Source: Funneliformis mosseae | Lineage: Eukaryota; Glomeromycota; Glomeromycetes; Glomerales; Glomeraceae | DNA length: 24,898 bases | Assembly: GCA_910592005.1 (NCBI GenBank) | Contig: CAJVPP010000895.1 | Location: forward strand, 1 to 24,898 | Reading direction: 5' to 3' | Shown: positions 1 to 9,619 of the stretch, piece by piece | Numbering within the stretch: position 1 is the first letter of the stretch | Layout of the letters: each line of letters opens with the position of its first letter | Position numbers and translations under genes: made by a program | Notes under the pieces: generated by a model | Database searches by the model: none | The model's input: only the letters and a program-made list of their open reading frames with translations | What the model was told of the DNA's origin: nothing

Positions 1-340
1 GATAATAAATATAATAAATAAAATAATGATAAACGTTATAATAATGAAAATGAATATCACAATGATAGTCATGATAGCAGTAAAATCAGTGAAAACGGTG
101 ATCACAATTTTCCTAGTGATCATTAATGACGTTAGTTAACGCAGTCATTTAGTTGCACAAACAGATTATCACTAACAACATTATAAAAATAATATTAACT
201 TACATAATATACTTAATCATTACCTCAACATTACTCAGAAGTATTTGCAGTAGCAATAATAATATTTATGATATTCTTAGAGATATCAGTGATAATGATT
301 GTGAATAAGATATTAACAACAATAATAAATATTAGTGTTT
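1..340 (+). other. Asn/Asp-rich low-complexity stretch, possible gene tail
   Basis: Frame 1 from position 22 to the TAA at 124-126 reads as a short hydrophilic run rich in Asn, Asp, Ser and His. A second similar run (many AAT/GAT codons) occurs around 250-335. The 3-base rhythm of GAT and AAT resembles the low-complexity Asn-rich tails found in AT-rich eukaryotic proteins. It could be the end of a gene lying left of the window, or only an imperfect trinucleotide repeat. No domain is visible and TAA interrupts frame 1 at 19-21. Confidence 0.25.
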
Positions 341-342
341 TG

Positions 343-540
343 TAAAATTAAAACAGATTAGATTTTATTCAAATTTGATCTAATCTGATTTTTATTTTTT
401 AGGATCTGAATCTGATCTGAATCTGATGAATCTATTAAAATTTAGATCTGATCTGATCTAATAGGTTGAATCTCAAATTTAGATCTAACAGATCAGTTTA
501 AATCTAAATCTGTTCTAATCTGAATCTAAAGTTTTATTAA
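343..540. repeat. Palindromic GATCTG/CTGAAT repeat block
   Basis: This block is a dense mixture of ATCTGAATCTGAT, GATCTGATCTAAT and their reverse complements. One clear internal inverted repeat is AGATTAGAT near 355 facing ATCTAATCT near 380. The motif vocabulary matches blocks at 6600-6700 and inside the MITE at 10664-10923, so it may be a decayed foldback element or MITE of the same kind. No target-site duplication could be identified. Confidence 0.5.
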
Positions 541-560
541 AAAAATGAATTTTTAATTCT

Positions 561-725
561 AAAAGAATTTTAAAAAGTCATTTTTTTTTATTGAAAAGAA
601 CTTTTTCAGCTTTAAAAGAGTTCTGAAAAGTTATTTTTTTTCATTGAAAGAAAACAAAATTTTGATTCTAAAATGCTGAAATTCTTTCTTATTATTAAAA
701 AATGATTTTTTAACTTTAATAAAAT
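561..725. repeat. Degenerate 53-56-bp tandem repeat, about 3 copies
   Basis: Units starting near 561, 614 and 670 share the order AAAAGA, a short TTCTGAAAAGT-like core, a long T run and ATTGAAAGAA. Copies are diverged and AT-rich. No coding potential is evident. Confidence 0.35.
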
Positions 726-845
726 CTGAATTCTTATTTTTCAGTTTTAAGAAAGCTTAATTCAATTTAATAAAATTTTATGCAATATATAATAATTAAA
801 TAATATATATATAAAAATATAAAAAACTGCTTAATTATTTAAATT

Positions 846-2949
846 ATTTAAAAGACCACTCTATTATGATTTTAAACACATATAAAATCTTATTGTTTTC
901 CTAATTAATAATTTCTTTTATTTGTAATTAAATTTTTACATATTGAAAAACTTTGTTTAGATAGAATACTAGTAGCATGTATTAATAAATAATCTCTTGT
1001 TATTTTGAATATTGACTTTCATTAATTTTCTACTATTCAAGTGAATCTATTTTTCACTACATATAAGTGAAGCAAGATATGTTTAGACTTCATTTATATT
1101 TTCTATATTATTATATTTAAATATACTTAAAATAATAGATCTATTTTCATTTTTATATAATATATTAGAAGTTATTTCATTAAGTGATTTGTAATATATA
1201 TTATAATTAGATAAAAAAACTAAAAAAAAAATAAATATTATTAATATAATTATAAATTTTATAAAAAAATAAAACAAAAAAAAACCTATCCTTTCTTGAA
1301 TTGTTTTTATTAATTTATCATTTTATTTTTACTTTTAAAATATTATAATTTTAATTTTGGATGTAAAATAGTTGCAAATAAATATATATTTTTTATTTTG
1401 TTATAATATTTTAATATTTTTTCTTTATATTTTTTAGCAGCTAATTTAATTAAAAATAATGTATTTTTATTATTAATAGTATCTTTTATATAATTAATAA
1501 GAAGATTATATAAAAGAATTATAGTAGAAATTGTAGGATAAGTAAATCCAGACATTATAATTGTTACTTTTTTAAATAATTTAAAAAACTTTGCTATTTG
1601 TTCTAAATTATTTCAATCTTCATCTGTAAGTATATTTTTTTTAAATTCATGATCAAGATAATATAATTGATTTTAAAGCCTAAATTATAAAATTATAAAT
1701 TAAATTAATTATAAAATTATTATAAAAAAAAGTATAGTAAAATATTTCCATTTCTTAAAATTAAAGTTTTTTGAATCATATCATATGTTGAATTTCATAT
1801 AGCAGATACATCTAAAATTAGTTTCAAATCATTAATTTGATTATTTTTATAAATATTACTTAATTTTTCATATTATTGAAATCTGATTTAATTCTAAAAT
1901 TATAAAATTTAATACTTCTTGCAAAGCTATATTAAAAACATGTGTAAAACATCTAAAATGATTTTTATCTTTAAAATTAAATTCTTGTTTACTTATCTAC
2001 TTAGTTAATAAATAAATAAATCTATCATTATTTCTAGCATTATCTAAAATAATACTCATTAACTATTATAAAAATATTATATTAATTTAATTTAAATTAT
2101 TTAAATAAATAAATTTAAATTATAAATTTTATCTTATTTTGAATAGAATAATTTTTTAACAATAATACAAATGCTTCTTTAATATTTTCTCCACTATATG
2201 ATTTAAATATTTCTATAAAATCTATTATAGTATTTTATAACATTCAATTTTTATCAATAAAATAACCTGTTAAACAGAAAATGATTTTATTAAAGAAGAT
2301 GTCTAAATATCAATAATAAAAGAAATTTTTTCTGAAAGTTTTTGAAGAATTATTTGTATATTTTTTAAACTTAATTTATAAAGATGTATAATATTTCTTT
2401 TAATAATATCTGCTAAAGTAATTTTTGCTTCAGCAAAGTGAGTAAACTAATTCAATAAAATAAGATTCTTCTACAATAGTAAATAGATGTTGATAAATAA
2501 TAATCTATTTTATAAGTTTTTTTTATTTTACTATTACTATATACTCACTAATTTAAAAACAATTTTAAAAAAAATTATTATTAATAAACTTAAATTATCA
2601 AAAAAATATATATAAACAATATATATTTTTAATTTATTAAACATATTTGCAATAGTTAATTCATTAGAAATTTTTTTATCACCTTCTATTTATACATTAT
2701 GAAATTTATTTAAATATTTTGATAAATTTAAAGTACTTTCTCCTAAACAAGTATAAATTTTATTATAAAATTTACAAGTAGCTTTTTTGTTTTTTTTTTA
2801 TAATTATTATCTTTTATAAAATATTTCTAAACTTCACTACTTGTAATTTTATTACAGTTAATTTTGATGAAATTTTGTGAAAAATGTATCTTAACTTTAG
2901 AATTAAAACTTTCATCATCATCATGATAATTATGTTCTGCTTCATACAT
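846..2949 (-). pseudogene. hAT-superfamily transposase, full-length relic
   Basis: This is a decayed cut-and-paste DNA transposase of the hAT (Ac-like) superfamily. The likely start is the ATG at 2949-2947, opening an acidic N-terminus that runs into a BED-type zinc finger (about 2860-2690). In the finger the second Cys of the CxxC pair reads Tyr and the first His of the HxxxxH pair also reads Tyr. Downstream, in shifting frames, come a block resembling the hAT core (SFIIDI-stop-TSSLIKSF, about 2330-2260), LDNARNNDRF (near 2050), a block with HFRCFTHVFNIALQ (near 1950), NSTYDMIQ (near 1790), YPTISTIILLYNLL (near 1520) and an ATILHPKLKL block (near 1355). The C-terminal dimerisation region is still visible: the usual E-W-W motif reads E-stop-stop (TAG TAG, 1030-1035), followed by ATSILSKQSFS (near 960) and CLKS-stop-stop (near 870). 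The span of about 700 codons fits a full-length hAT transposase. It has many stops and several frameshifts and is certainly inactive. Terminal inverted repeats were not identified. Confidence 0.85.
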
Positions 2950-3304
2950 AACTACAATAACTTTTATAACTAAAAATAAAATATAAATTATATAAAATTA
3001 AATTAAAAAAATAAACAAAAAAAATTAATTTTAATTAAATCCACTTATTATAACTATAAATATTTGTCACAACTATGAATAATAATTTAATTTATTAAAA
3101 AAAAAAAGCTAAAAAAAAGCTAAAAAATAAATTAAAAAATAAATAATTAATTAAAATATTAATTTAAATTAATTAAATTAAAACCCACATACTTACTACA
3201 GATATTAACTAATTATTATTAAAAAATCAAAAAAAAATTAAAAAAAAATTAAATTAAATTAAATTCACTTATCACAGCTATTAAATATTTGCTATAGCTA
3301 CAGT

Positions 3305-3870
3305 TTCTATTAAAAGTAATAACAGTAAGAATATTACTTTTTGTGTAAACTACAGCAACTTCGTAATTCTAATTTGGCTCATTATTTATTAGACTAAATT
3401 AGATAATAATATATTTATATAAAAATAAACAATAAAACAAAATAAATTAAAACCCTTTTAAATTTTTTATTACTCACTAAAATTATAATATCATCAACAT
3501 TTATTAAAATAAGTCATGAAGTTATAAAGTTTCTTTAGAATATGAACGTATAATATTTAGGCTGTTTTTAAAAAAAAAATTGAGAAAAAATATTAAAAAT
3601 ATTAGTTACATAAAAAAAATTTCAAATGAAATTTTTTTTAATGAAGAAATGAAATAATCTTGATAATTTAATATTACTTAACTGAATTAATAATATATTA
3701 ATCAAATTCAAGTATGTATTATTATAAATAGAAGATAAAATACATATTAATTATTTAATAAAATTTATAAATATTATTTTTATTTTTATTTTAAAAAAAA
3801 TTTATCTATATTTGATATAAAATAATATGTATAAAATTAAAAAAACTGTCTGCCATTATTTTTGATGAGG
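3305..3870. other. AT-rich spacer without recognisable gene
   Basis: This part of the array region lacks the repeating core blocks. It holds homopolymer A/T runs and short self-complementary stretches such as AAAAAATTTCAAATGAAATTTTT near 3614-3636. No frame of interest was found on either strand. Confidence 0.4.
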
Positions 3871-4421
3871 ATTGTATAAATATAATTTAATTATTTATCA
3901 AAAAAAGCTAAAAAAAAAAATTATTTAATAATTAAAATATTAATTTAAATTAATTAAGTTAAATTAAAACTTATTTACTTATTGCAAATATTAACTAACT
4001 ATTATTAAAAAAATCAAAAAAAAATCAAAATTAAAAAAAATTAAAAAAAAAATTAAATTTAAATTAAATCTACTTACTACAACTACTAATATTTACTGCA
4101 GCTATAAATAATAATTTAATTTATTAAAAAAATAAGCTAAATAAATTAAAAAATAAATAATTAATAATTAAAATATTAATTTAAATTAATTAAATTAAAA
4201 ATTTACTTATTTATTACAGATGCTAATCAACTATTATTAAAAAAATTAAAAAAAAATTTAAATTAAAAAAAATAAATTCACTTACCACAACTATCAAATA
4301 TTTGCTGTAGCTATAAAGAATAATTTAATTTATCAAAAAAAGATAAAAAAAATTAAAAAAATAATTATTAATTAAAATATTAATTTAATTAATTAAATTT
4401 AAAATCCATTCACTTATTGTA

Positions 4422-4431
4422 AGTATTAACT
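4422..4431. repeat. Left target-site duplication AGTATTAACT
   Basis: Identical to 5269-5278 on the other side of the inserted element. The sequence matches the ATTAACT motif repeated in the surrounding array, so the element inserted into an existing repeat unit. Confidence 0.85.
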
Positions 4432-5268
4432 AGAGTTCTGAATGAGTCAAGTCGAATCGAGTTTAAAGATCAACTCTATTTGATTCTCTTTTTTTGAGTC
4501 GAATCGAGTCAAATTTATTTTATAAAATCTTTCAATTTGATTTGATTCGAATTATATAAATTTTAAATTCGATTCAATTTGACTTGACTCAATTTTAATT
4601 TGATTCAATTTTGAAAAAAATAATAAAAAAAAACAAAAAGATTGGGGAGGGAGGGGAAGAGCGAATGATTCGTTATCATTCTTCTTAAACGATTTTTTAT
4701 TATTCAAGTCAAATAATTCGAGTTATTGTTCAAGTTGAACGATTTGGGTCATCATCATCATTCTTCTTAAACAATAAAAAAATATTGTTCAAGTTGAACG
4801 ATTTATCATCGTTCTTCTTGAATGATAAAAAAAATCATTTAAGTCGAATGATTTGTCATCATTCTTCTTGAATAAAAAAAAATTGTTCAAGTCAAACGAT
4901 TTATCATCATTTTTTTTGAACAATAAAAAAAATCATTCAAGTTAAATGATTTGTTATTGTTCTTCTTAAACGATAAAAAAAATCGTTCAAGTCGAACGAT
5001 TCATCATTGTTCTTCTTGAATAATAAAAAAAATCATTCAAGTCGAACGATTCATCATTGTTCTTCTTAAACGATAAAAAAAATCATTCAAGTTAACTCGA
5101 GTCAACTCAAATCAAGTTGAATTTAAATCGAGTCAAGTTAAATATTTAACTCAACTTGAATTTGACTTGACTCACAAATCATCAAGTTAAAAAAACATAA
5201 ACTTGACTTGATTTAAATTTGACTTGGCTTATCTGACTTGTGAATTAACTCGACTCATCCAGAACTCT
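4432..5268. mobile_element. 837-bp non-autonomous DNA transposon, MULE-like, with 10-bp TSD
   Basis: The ends are inverted: the left end begins AGAGTTCTGAATGAGTC and the reverse complement of the right end begins AGAGTTCTGGATGAGTC, one mismatch in 17, with weaker similarity further in. A perfect 10-bp duplication, AGTATTAACT, flanks it at 4422-4431 and 5269-5278 and is derived from the host array motif. Target duplications of 9-11 bp are typical of Mutator-like elements, so a MULE-derived MITE is the best guess. The subterminal parts are rich in GACTTGACTC / GAGTCAAGTC in both orientations, giving long self-complementarity. No transposase is encoded. The centre is a 50-bp minisatellite. Confidence 0.85.
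4660..5093. repeat. 50-bp minisatellite inside the inserted element
   Basis: Unit starts at 4931, 4981, 5031 and 5081 are exactly 50 bp apart (each opens AATCATTCAA or AATCGTTCAA). More diverged copies run back to about 4660, for about eight in total. Each unit contains a small inverted repeat, CGTTC-AAGTC-GAACG, followed by TTCTTCTTRAA and an A run. Divergence is lowest in the last three copies. Confidence 0.8.
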
Positions 5269-5278
5269 AGTATTAACT
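5269..5278. repeat. Right target-site duplication AGTATTAACT
   Basis: Perfect 10-bp match to 4422-4431. The host array resumes directly afterwards with AACTATTATTAAAAAA. Confidence 0.85.
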
Positions 5279-6240
5279 AACTATTATTAAAAAAATCTAA
5301 AAAAAAAAAATTTAAATTAAAAATAAAAAATAAAAAATTAAATTAATTAAATTAAAAAATAAAATTAAAAAATATAATTATTAACCAACTTATCATAGCT
5401 TTTACAATAAGTAAATAATTTAATTAAATTAACTACAAAAAAAAATTTTAAATAATAAATTTAAATAAATAATAAACAAAAATTTTTAATTAATAAATTA
5501 AAACTTGATTCCTTATTGCAAAATCGTTTAAATAATTCTATGAAAAAATAATTAATATTAAAAAAAAAATAAATAAATAAAAAAGAAAAATTAACATTTA
5601 TCATTTTAGTTACTATTATTAAGATCACAAATCCTAAAATAATAGAATTTAAAAATAAACAAATAAACAACAAAAAAAAAATAAAATAACAAATAAATAA
5701 TAAATTAACTCACTAAGCTGTTATTAATTTATCAATCTACAAAAAAAAATATATATTAAAGTTAAATTATAAATAAATTTACATATTGCTTATTACAAAA
5801 TAGCCAGTTATTATTAAAAAAAAAAAATAAATAAATTTATAAAATAAATAAATTAATTAATAAATTCACTTATCAATGAATTTAATAATCACTAAAAAAT
5901 TTGTTGTTACCATTCTCAAATAATATAATTTAAAGATAAATAAATAAACAAATAAAATAAAATTAATTAACAAATAAATAATAAATTACTTACTAAAGCC
6001 ATTAGTAATTTATTCAAGCTATAAAAAAAAAAATTAAAATAAAATTAATTAAATTTAATAAAAATTAAATCACAACCTTTAATTATAGACAAAATCGCTA
6101 ATTAATAATAATAAATTAAAAAAAATAAACAAATAAAAAAATTAAATTAAAGTAACTTACCACTATAGTTACTAATCGCTAATGCCACAATTTTCAACTG
6201 ATCCTAAAGTTTAAAAATTTAAAAATTAATAATTTTAATT

Positions 6241-6480
6241 ATTCACTTTTGACATTTTCCCTTTTTATTTTACCTCACTACCCTACCATCCTATTATTTC
6301 ACTACTTTTTATTACCTTCTACTTATCTTAATGCTCTACTACCTTCTACTACTTTTCACTTATTCTACCACCTCTATTACCCCATTATTCTTCTCATTGT
6401 CCTAATTTTACTTATCTTACTGCTTATTTTATTAGATATAAAATTTAAAATAAATATAAAATATATTAAATAGCAAAAAA
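6241..6480. other. Pyrimidine-rich low-complexity tract
   Basis: The plus strand from 6246 to about 6430 is strongly C/T-biased, with repeated CTAC, TTCTAC and TTATC words. The open frame through it (6249-6473) is a by-product of the missing purines: its product is a low-complexity Leu/Tyr/Phe/Pro string. I see no gene here. Confidence 0.5.
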
Positions 6481-6520
6481 AAAAATTATTAAAAAAATTT
6501 ACTTATCACAACTGAAGTTG

Positions 6521-6595
6521 GTAAACTTGCTTTCTTTGGTTTGAAGAAAGAAGTTTACAATAGCAAAAAAGATTATCAATTATTATTTGATAATC
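6521..6595. repeat. Two adjacent hairpins
   Basis: The first hairpin spans 6521-6558: GTAAACTT-G-CTTTCTT pairs with AAGAAAG-AAGTTTAC, a 15-bp stem with a single bulged G and a loop of about 7 nt. The second spans 6571-6595: GATTATCAA pairs with TTGATAATC, a 9-bp stem with a 7-nt loop. They lie 12 bp apart. Their role is unknown. They may be ends of a foldback element or a structured transcript. Confidence 0.6.
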
Positions 6596-6599
6596 AATT

Positions 6600-6700
6600 T
6601 AAGATCTGAATCTGAATCCAAATTTAAATATAATCTGAATTTGACAGATCTGATCTGAATCTGATCCATTAAATTTAGATTAGACTCAGATTGTTCTGAA
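6600..6700. repeat. CTGAAT/GATCTG repeat block, second locus
   Basis: The words ATCTGAATCTGAATC, GACAGATCTGATCTGAATC and TTAGATTAGACTCAG match the composition and partial palindromy of 343-540. The two loci flank the hAT relic and the exon-like array on either side. Whether they are independent insertions or the ends of one composite region cannot be told by eye. Confidence 0.45.
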
Positions 6701-9619
6701 TTCATGTAAAATACTAATATGTAAATACTAAAAATAATTTAATGAGGTAGATAAATATTTAAATTTGTAAAAAAACTTTTAATTAAATCTCTAAAGAATA
6801 TAAGTCTTTAAAAAGCTAATATTTTATTTTATAACTAATATATTTTTTTTTATAAATTTTCTTACTCATTTTAAATTACAATGATTAATTTCTTGTGATA
6901 GTATACTTCTCTCTCTCTTCTTTTTTTTAGATAAAAATTGCAAGTTATCAAGATAAATTAGTATTTGTATTTCAGAATTATTCTCATTTAAAATATTAGA
7001 GATACTTTTTTTGATATACTTAAAACAGCAAAGTTTCATCACATGTATCAGATTTTTTTATTAATATATTTAATATATTAAAATTTGATCAACCAAAATT
7101 GAACTGGCCTATTATTATCAAAGTTTTTAGGTTGGTAAACCTATAATGTAAATAAAAATAATTAATTTCATTTAGATATATTAAAACTAAGTATATACTA
7201 AAATTATATTTTTCTGATTATTTGATAAATAGATAATATTATCTAGAATTTCAATATTATAATAATTATATTATTTGCTTTATATCTTTTACATTTAACT
7301 CTCATCTAGTTAAAATTCATTTATTATTATATTTACCAATGTAATTATAATATTATTTATTTATAAGTTATTTCTTATTTCTAGAGGTAATATTAAAGTA
7401 TTATTGAATTTAAAATTTGATTCTTAATAATGCAAGTTTACTCATTACATACTTTTTCTTGAAAATTTTCTTCTTACTAAAATTTTAAACAGGTGGATAC
7501 ATTTAGATAAAAAGAAGTTGCATAACTGATTCTTTTTCTAGAATTAGTAAAATATCAAAGATAGAGCATTTAAACATTAAAGGTTGAGATAGTTACCAAT
7601 AATAAATGTCTAATAATTCTTCTAATTATATAATAAGTACTTTACAAAATAAAAAAATACATCTTATTCTCTATATTCTCAAAATTGTTTTTATCTAACT
7701 TTTTTACTTATATTATATATCAATGAGACTATAGATCTTTACATTAATAATTATTTATATAAAAATCCAAGAAATAATTTGATAAGAAACTAAAAATCAA
7801 AAGCATAAATTTTTATAGAAAGATAATAAGTTACAGAGTTTATTAGCTAAGAAGGTGTTAATAGACTAAATGGGATCTTATCAATAGAAATATATCTTAT
7901 AATATAATAAATTATGTATTAAGTAGATAGTGTATTTTTATTGATGAAGCCTCTAAATGTTAAGAGATAAGGTTTAGGAGTGAATTCATTATTATTAGTT
8001 TATAAGTTTTTTACATGCAAGATTCATAGATTTAATGATTACAAAAAAAAATTCTTTATATATTTATCTTAAAATATAGTAAGAAAAGAGAAATTCAAAA
8101 AATAGAGAGGAAAGAATTAATTATTAATAAAGATTTTTATAAAGGAAAATTAAAAGGCAGAAAGAAAAAAAAGATTTGAATTTTAATTAATTATGTGTTT
8201 TAATAGGAAATTGATTGGATAATTTTATAATATGCTAATCCTTTTTAAAATAACTTTTATAATATTAAAAATTTATAAAATTAATTTTTATCTAAAAGTT
8301 CTACTTTTTGTAATAGTATATTTTAATTTTATATGTTTATTATTTTTTTTTTTTTCTAAGTAAATTTCATAAATAATTTTTTATTTATCTAAATATATTT
8401 ACAAAGATTTAATATCTATTAATTTAAATATAAAAATAATTTTATTATTTTATTTCTTTTAAATTACTTAATATAGCCCACATTGGGATTCTAGGATAAA
8501 ATTTCTGAATAGATATACAAATGTGTATGCCCTTTTGATCACTTTTCTAGTATACAAATTTTTGAAATCATTATTGAACTCCAAATTAATCTACAAGTTT
8601 AGGAAATATATCAAAATCCAATATTGAATTCAAGCTTAAAATCAAATTAGGCTTAAATCCTGTTAACATATTTTCTTACTCAAATTTTAAGTTTTCAAGT
8701 TCAAGATGTACACCATCTTTATTAATACACTGGCCTATTTTTAATCCTAAATAATATAATGAAAAAAGTATGCTATTCTGCTTACACTTAAATTAAATAC
8801 AGAGTGCTGAGAACTGAAGTGTCTGGGTATACTCTGTGTGAGATTTTGTAAGCTTATTTTGTATACTATATTTTCATATTATTCTAGATTAATGCTAAAG
8901 CTGATTCATTAGTGTAAATAATTCACCAGTAAATTATATCTCAAAGGGGTGTGATTTAGCAGGTTCAGATATCAAATTTTTGTTTTAAGAGTTATTAAGT
9001 CAATTCTAGCATATCATTATTTTTTTAATATACAGGAAACCATTCTAAAGGCATTTCCTTTACATAAATATATAGTCATTAAATCTAACTTTTAGGTAAA
9101 ATATAAGTCTCACCTCTAAGTCTTACCTCTAAATCAAACTTCTAGGGTGAACATAATGTTCATGAAATTTGCGAAGCAAAGCAAAATATATAAATAAAAT
9201 ATATTCATAAAATCTGCAGAATACTGAAGGTGTAAAGCATGTATACAGTTCTATCTCTAAGTCTTACCTCTAAGTCTCATCTTAGAAGTATACAGATTGA
9301 ACATCTGAGCCTTATCCCGAAATATATTTATATATTGAATCTGATAATTGCTCTTATTACAATAGCTACATAGGTTATTATCTACTTTTATAGGCTTATT
9401 TATCTTTATAGGTCTACTACAAACAGAGCACAGTCAGCACTTCTTAACCTTATTTTCTCATAAATTTGAAAATATAAAAATGTAATTAAACATTAGAGAT
9501 CATAAGATTAAATATTTTAAATTGAGAAAAAGTTTACATGATATATAACAGGTGAAACTTATTATTAGCATGTCTAAATCAAATAAAAAAGATACTATAT
9601 GTGACTTGCTATAGATATA
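6700..9619. other. Long AT-rich region without recognisable gene
   Basis: I translated suggestive parts of this interval and found no domain I can defend. Base composition is mixed: 6700-8460 is very AT-rich, whereas 8465-9470 is less so and contains many short C/G-bearing words. A brief plus-strand run near 7930-7945 reads CIFIDEAS, which resembles the second Asp block of Tc1/mariner transposases, but nothing around it supports that strongly. The interval probably holds older, unrecognisable transposon debris. Confidence 0.4.
9108..9300. repeat. Two clusters of a 13-bp CTCTAAGTCTTAC-type repeat
   Basis: Cluster one (about 9108-9145) and cluster two (about 9251-9290) both carry back-to-back copies of CTCTAAGTCTTAC / CTCTAAGTCTCAC. 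The arrangement gives a 13-bp micro-repeat duplicated about 145 bp apart. No function is apparent. Confidence 0.4.

Larger units (their letters stand above)
3010..6240 (-). repeat. Degenerate tandem array with micro-exon-like blocks
   Basis: Related units of about 200-240 bp recur with a common order: CTTACY-ACAACT, an AATATTTG-like core, GCTATAAATAATAATTTAATTTATT, A-rich filler, then TTATTRCAGATATTAACTAACTATTATT. On the minus strand the core blocks are bounded by a TAG acceptor and a GTAAGT-like donor: 3049-3072, 3273-3297, 4078-4101, 4286-4310, 5714-5736 and 5994-6018 (23-25 nt each), plus a 43-nt one at 6161-6203. Smaller 12-20-nt blocks alternate with them (for example 3197-3208 and 4211-4230). 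The array is interrupted by a less repetitive spacer (about 3305-3870) and by the inserted element at 4432-5268. It may be a gene with a multiplied micro-exon, or a satellite-like repeat that grew from exon-intron sequence. Protein function cannot be assigned. Confidence 0.55.

Noticed and set aside
1083..1555. Two short minus-strand open frames as separate small genes
   Set aside because: Both are pieces of the hAT transposase relic: YPTISTIILLYNLL and the following blocks fit consecutive parts of that protein.
4660..5093. CRISPR array
   Set aside because: The units are contiguous 50-bp tandem copies without distinct spacers, inside a eukaryotic transposon.
5461..5673. 70-codon minus-strand open frame resembling a membrane protein
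   Set aside because: Ile/Phe/Leu-rich translation of A/T runs within the repeat array. Such frames arise from composition alone.
6249..6473. 74-codon open frame, hydrophobic product
   Set aside because: It is an artefact of a pyrimidine-rich tract; the product is low-complexity with no homologue-like motif and no splice or promoter context.
7915..8000. Tc1/mariner DDE motif (CIFIDEAS)
   Set aside because: Only one eight-residue match in a stop-filled frame. The expected helix-turn-helix and flanking catalytic blocks were not found.
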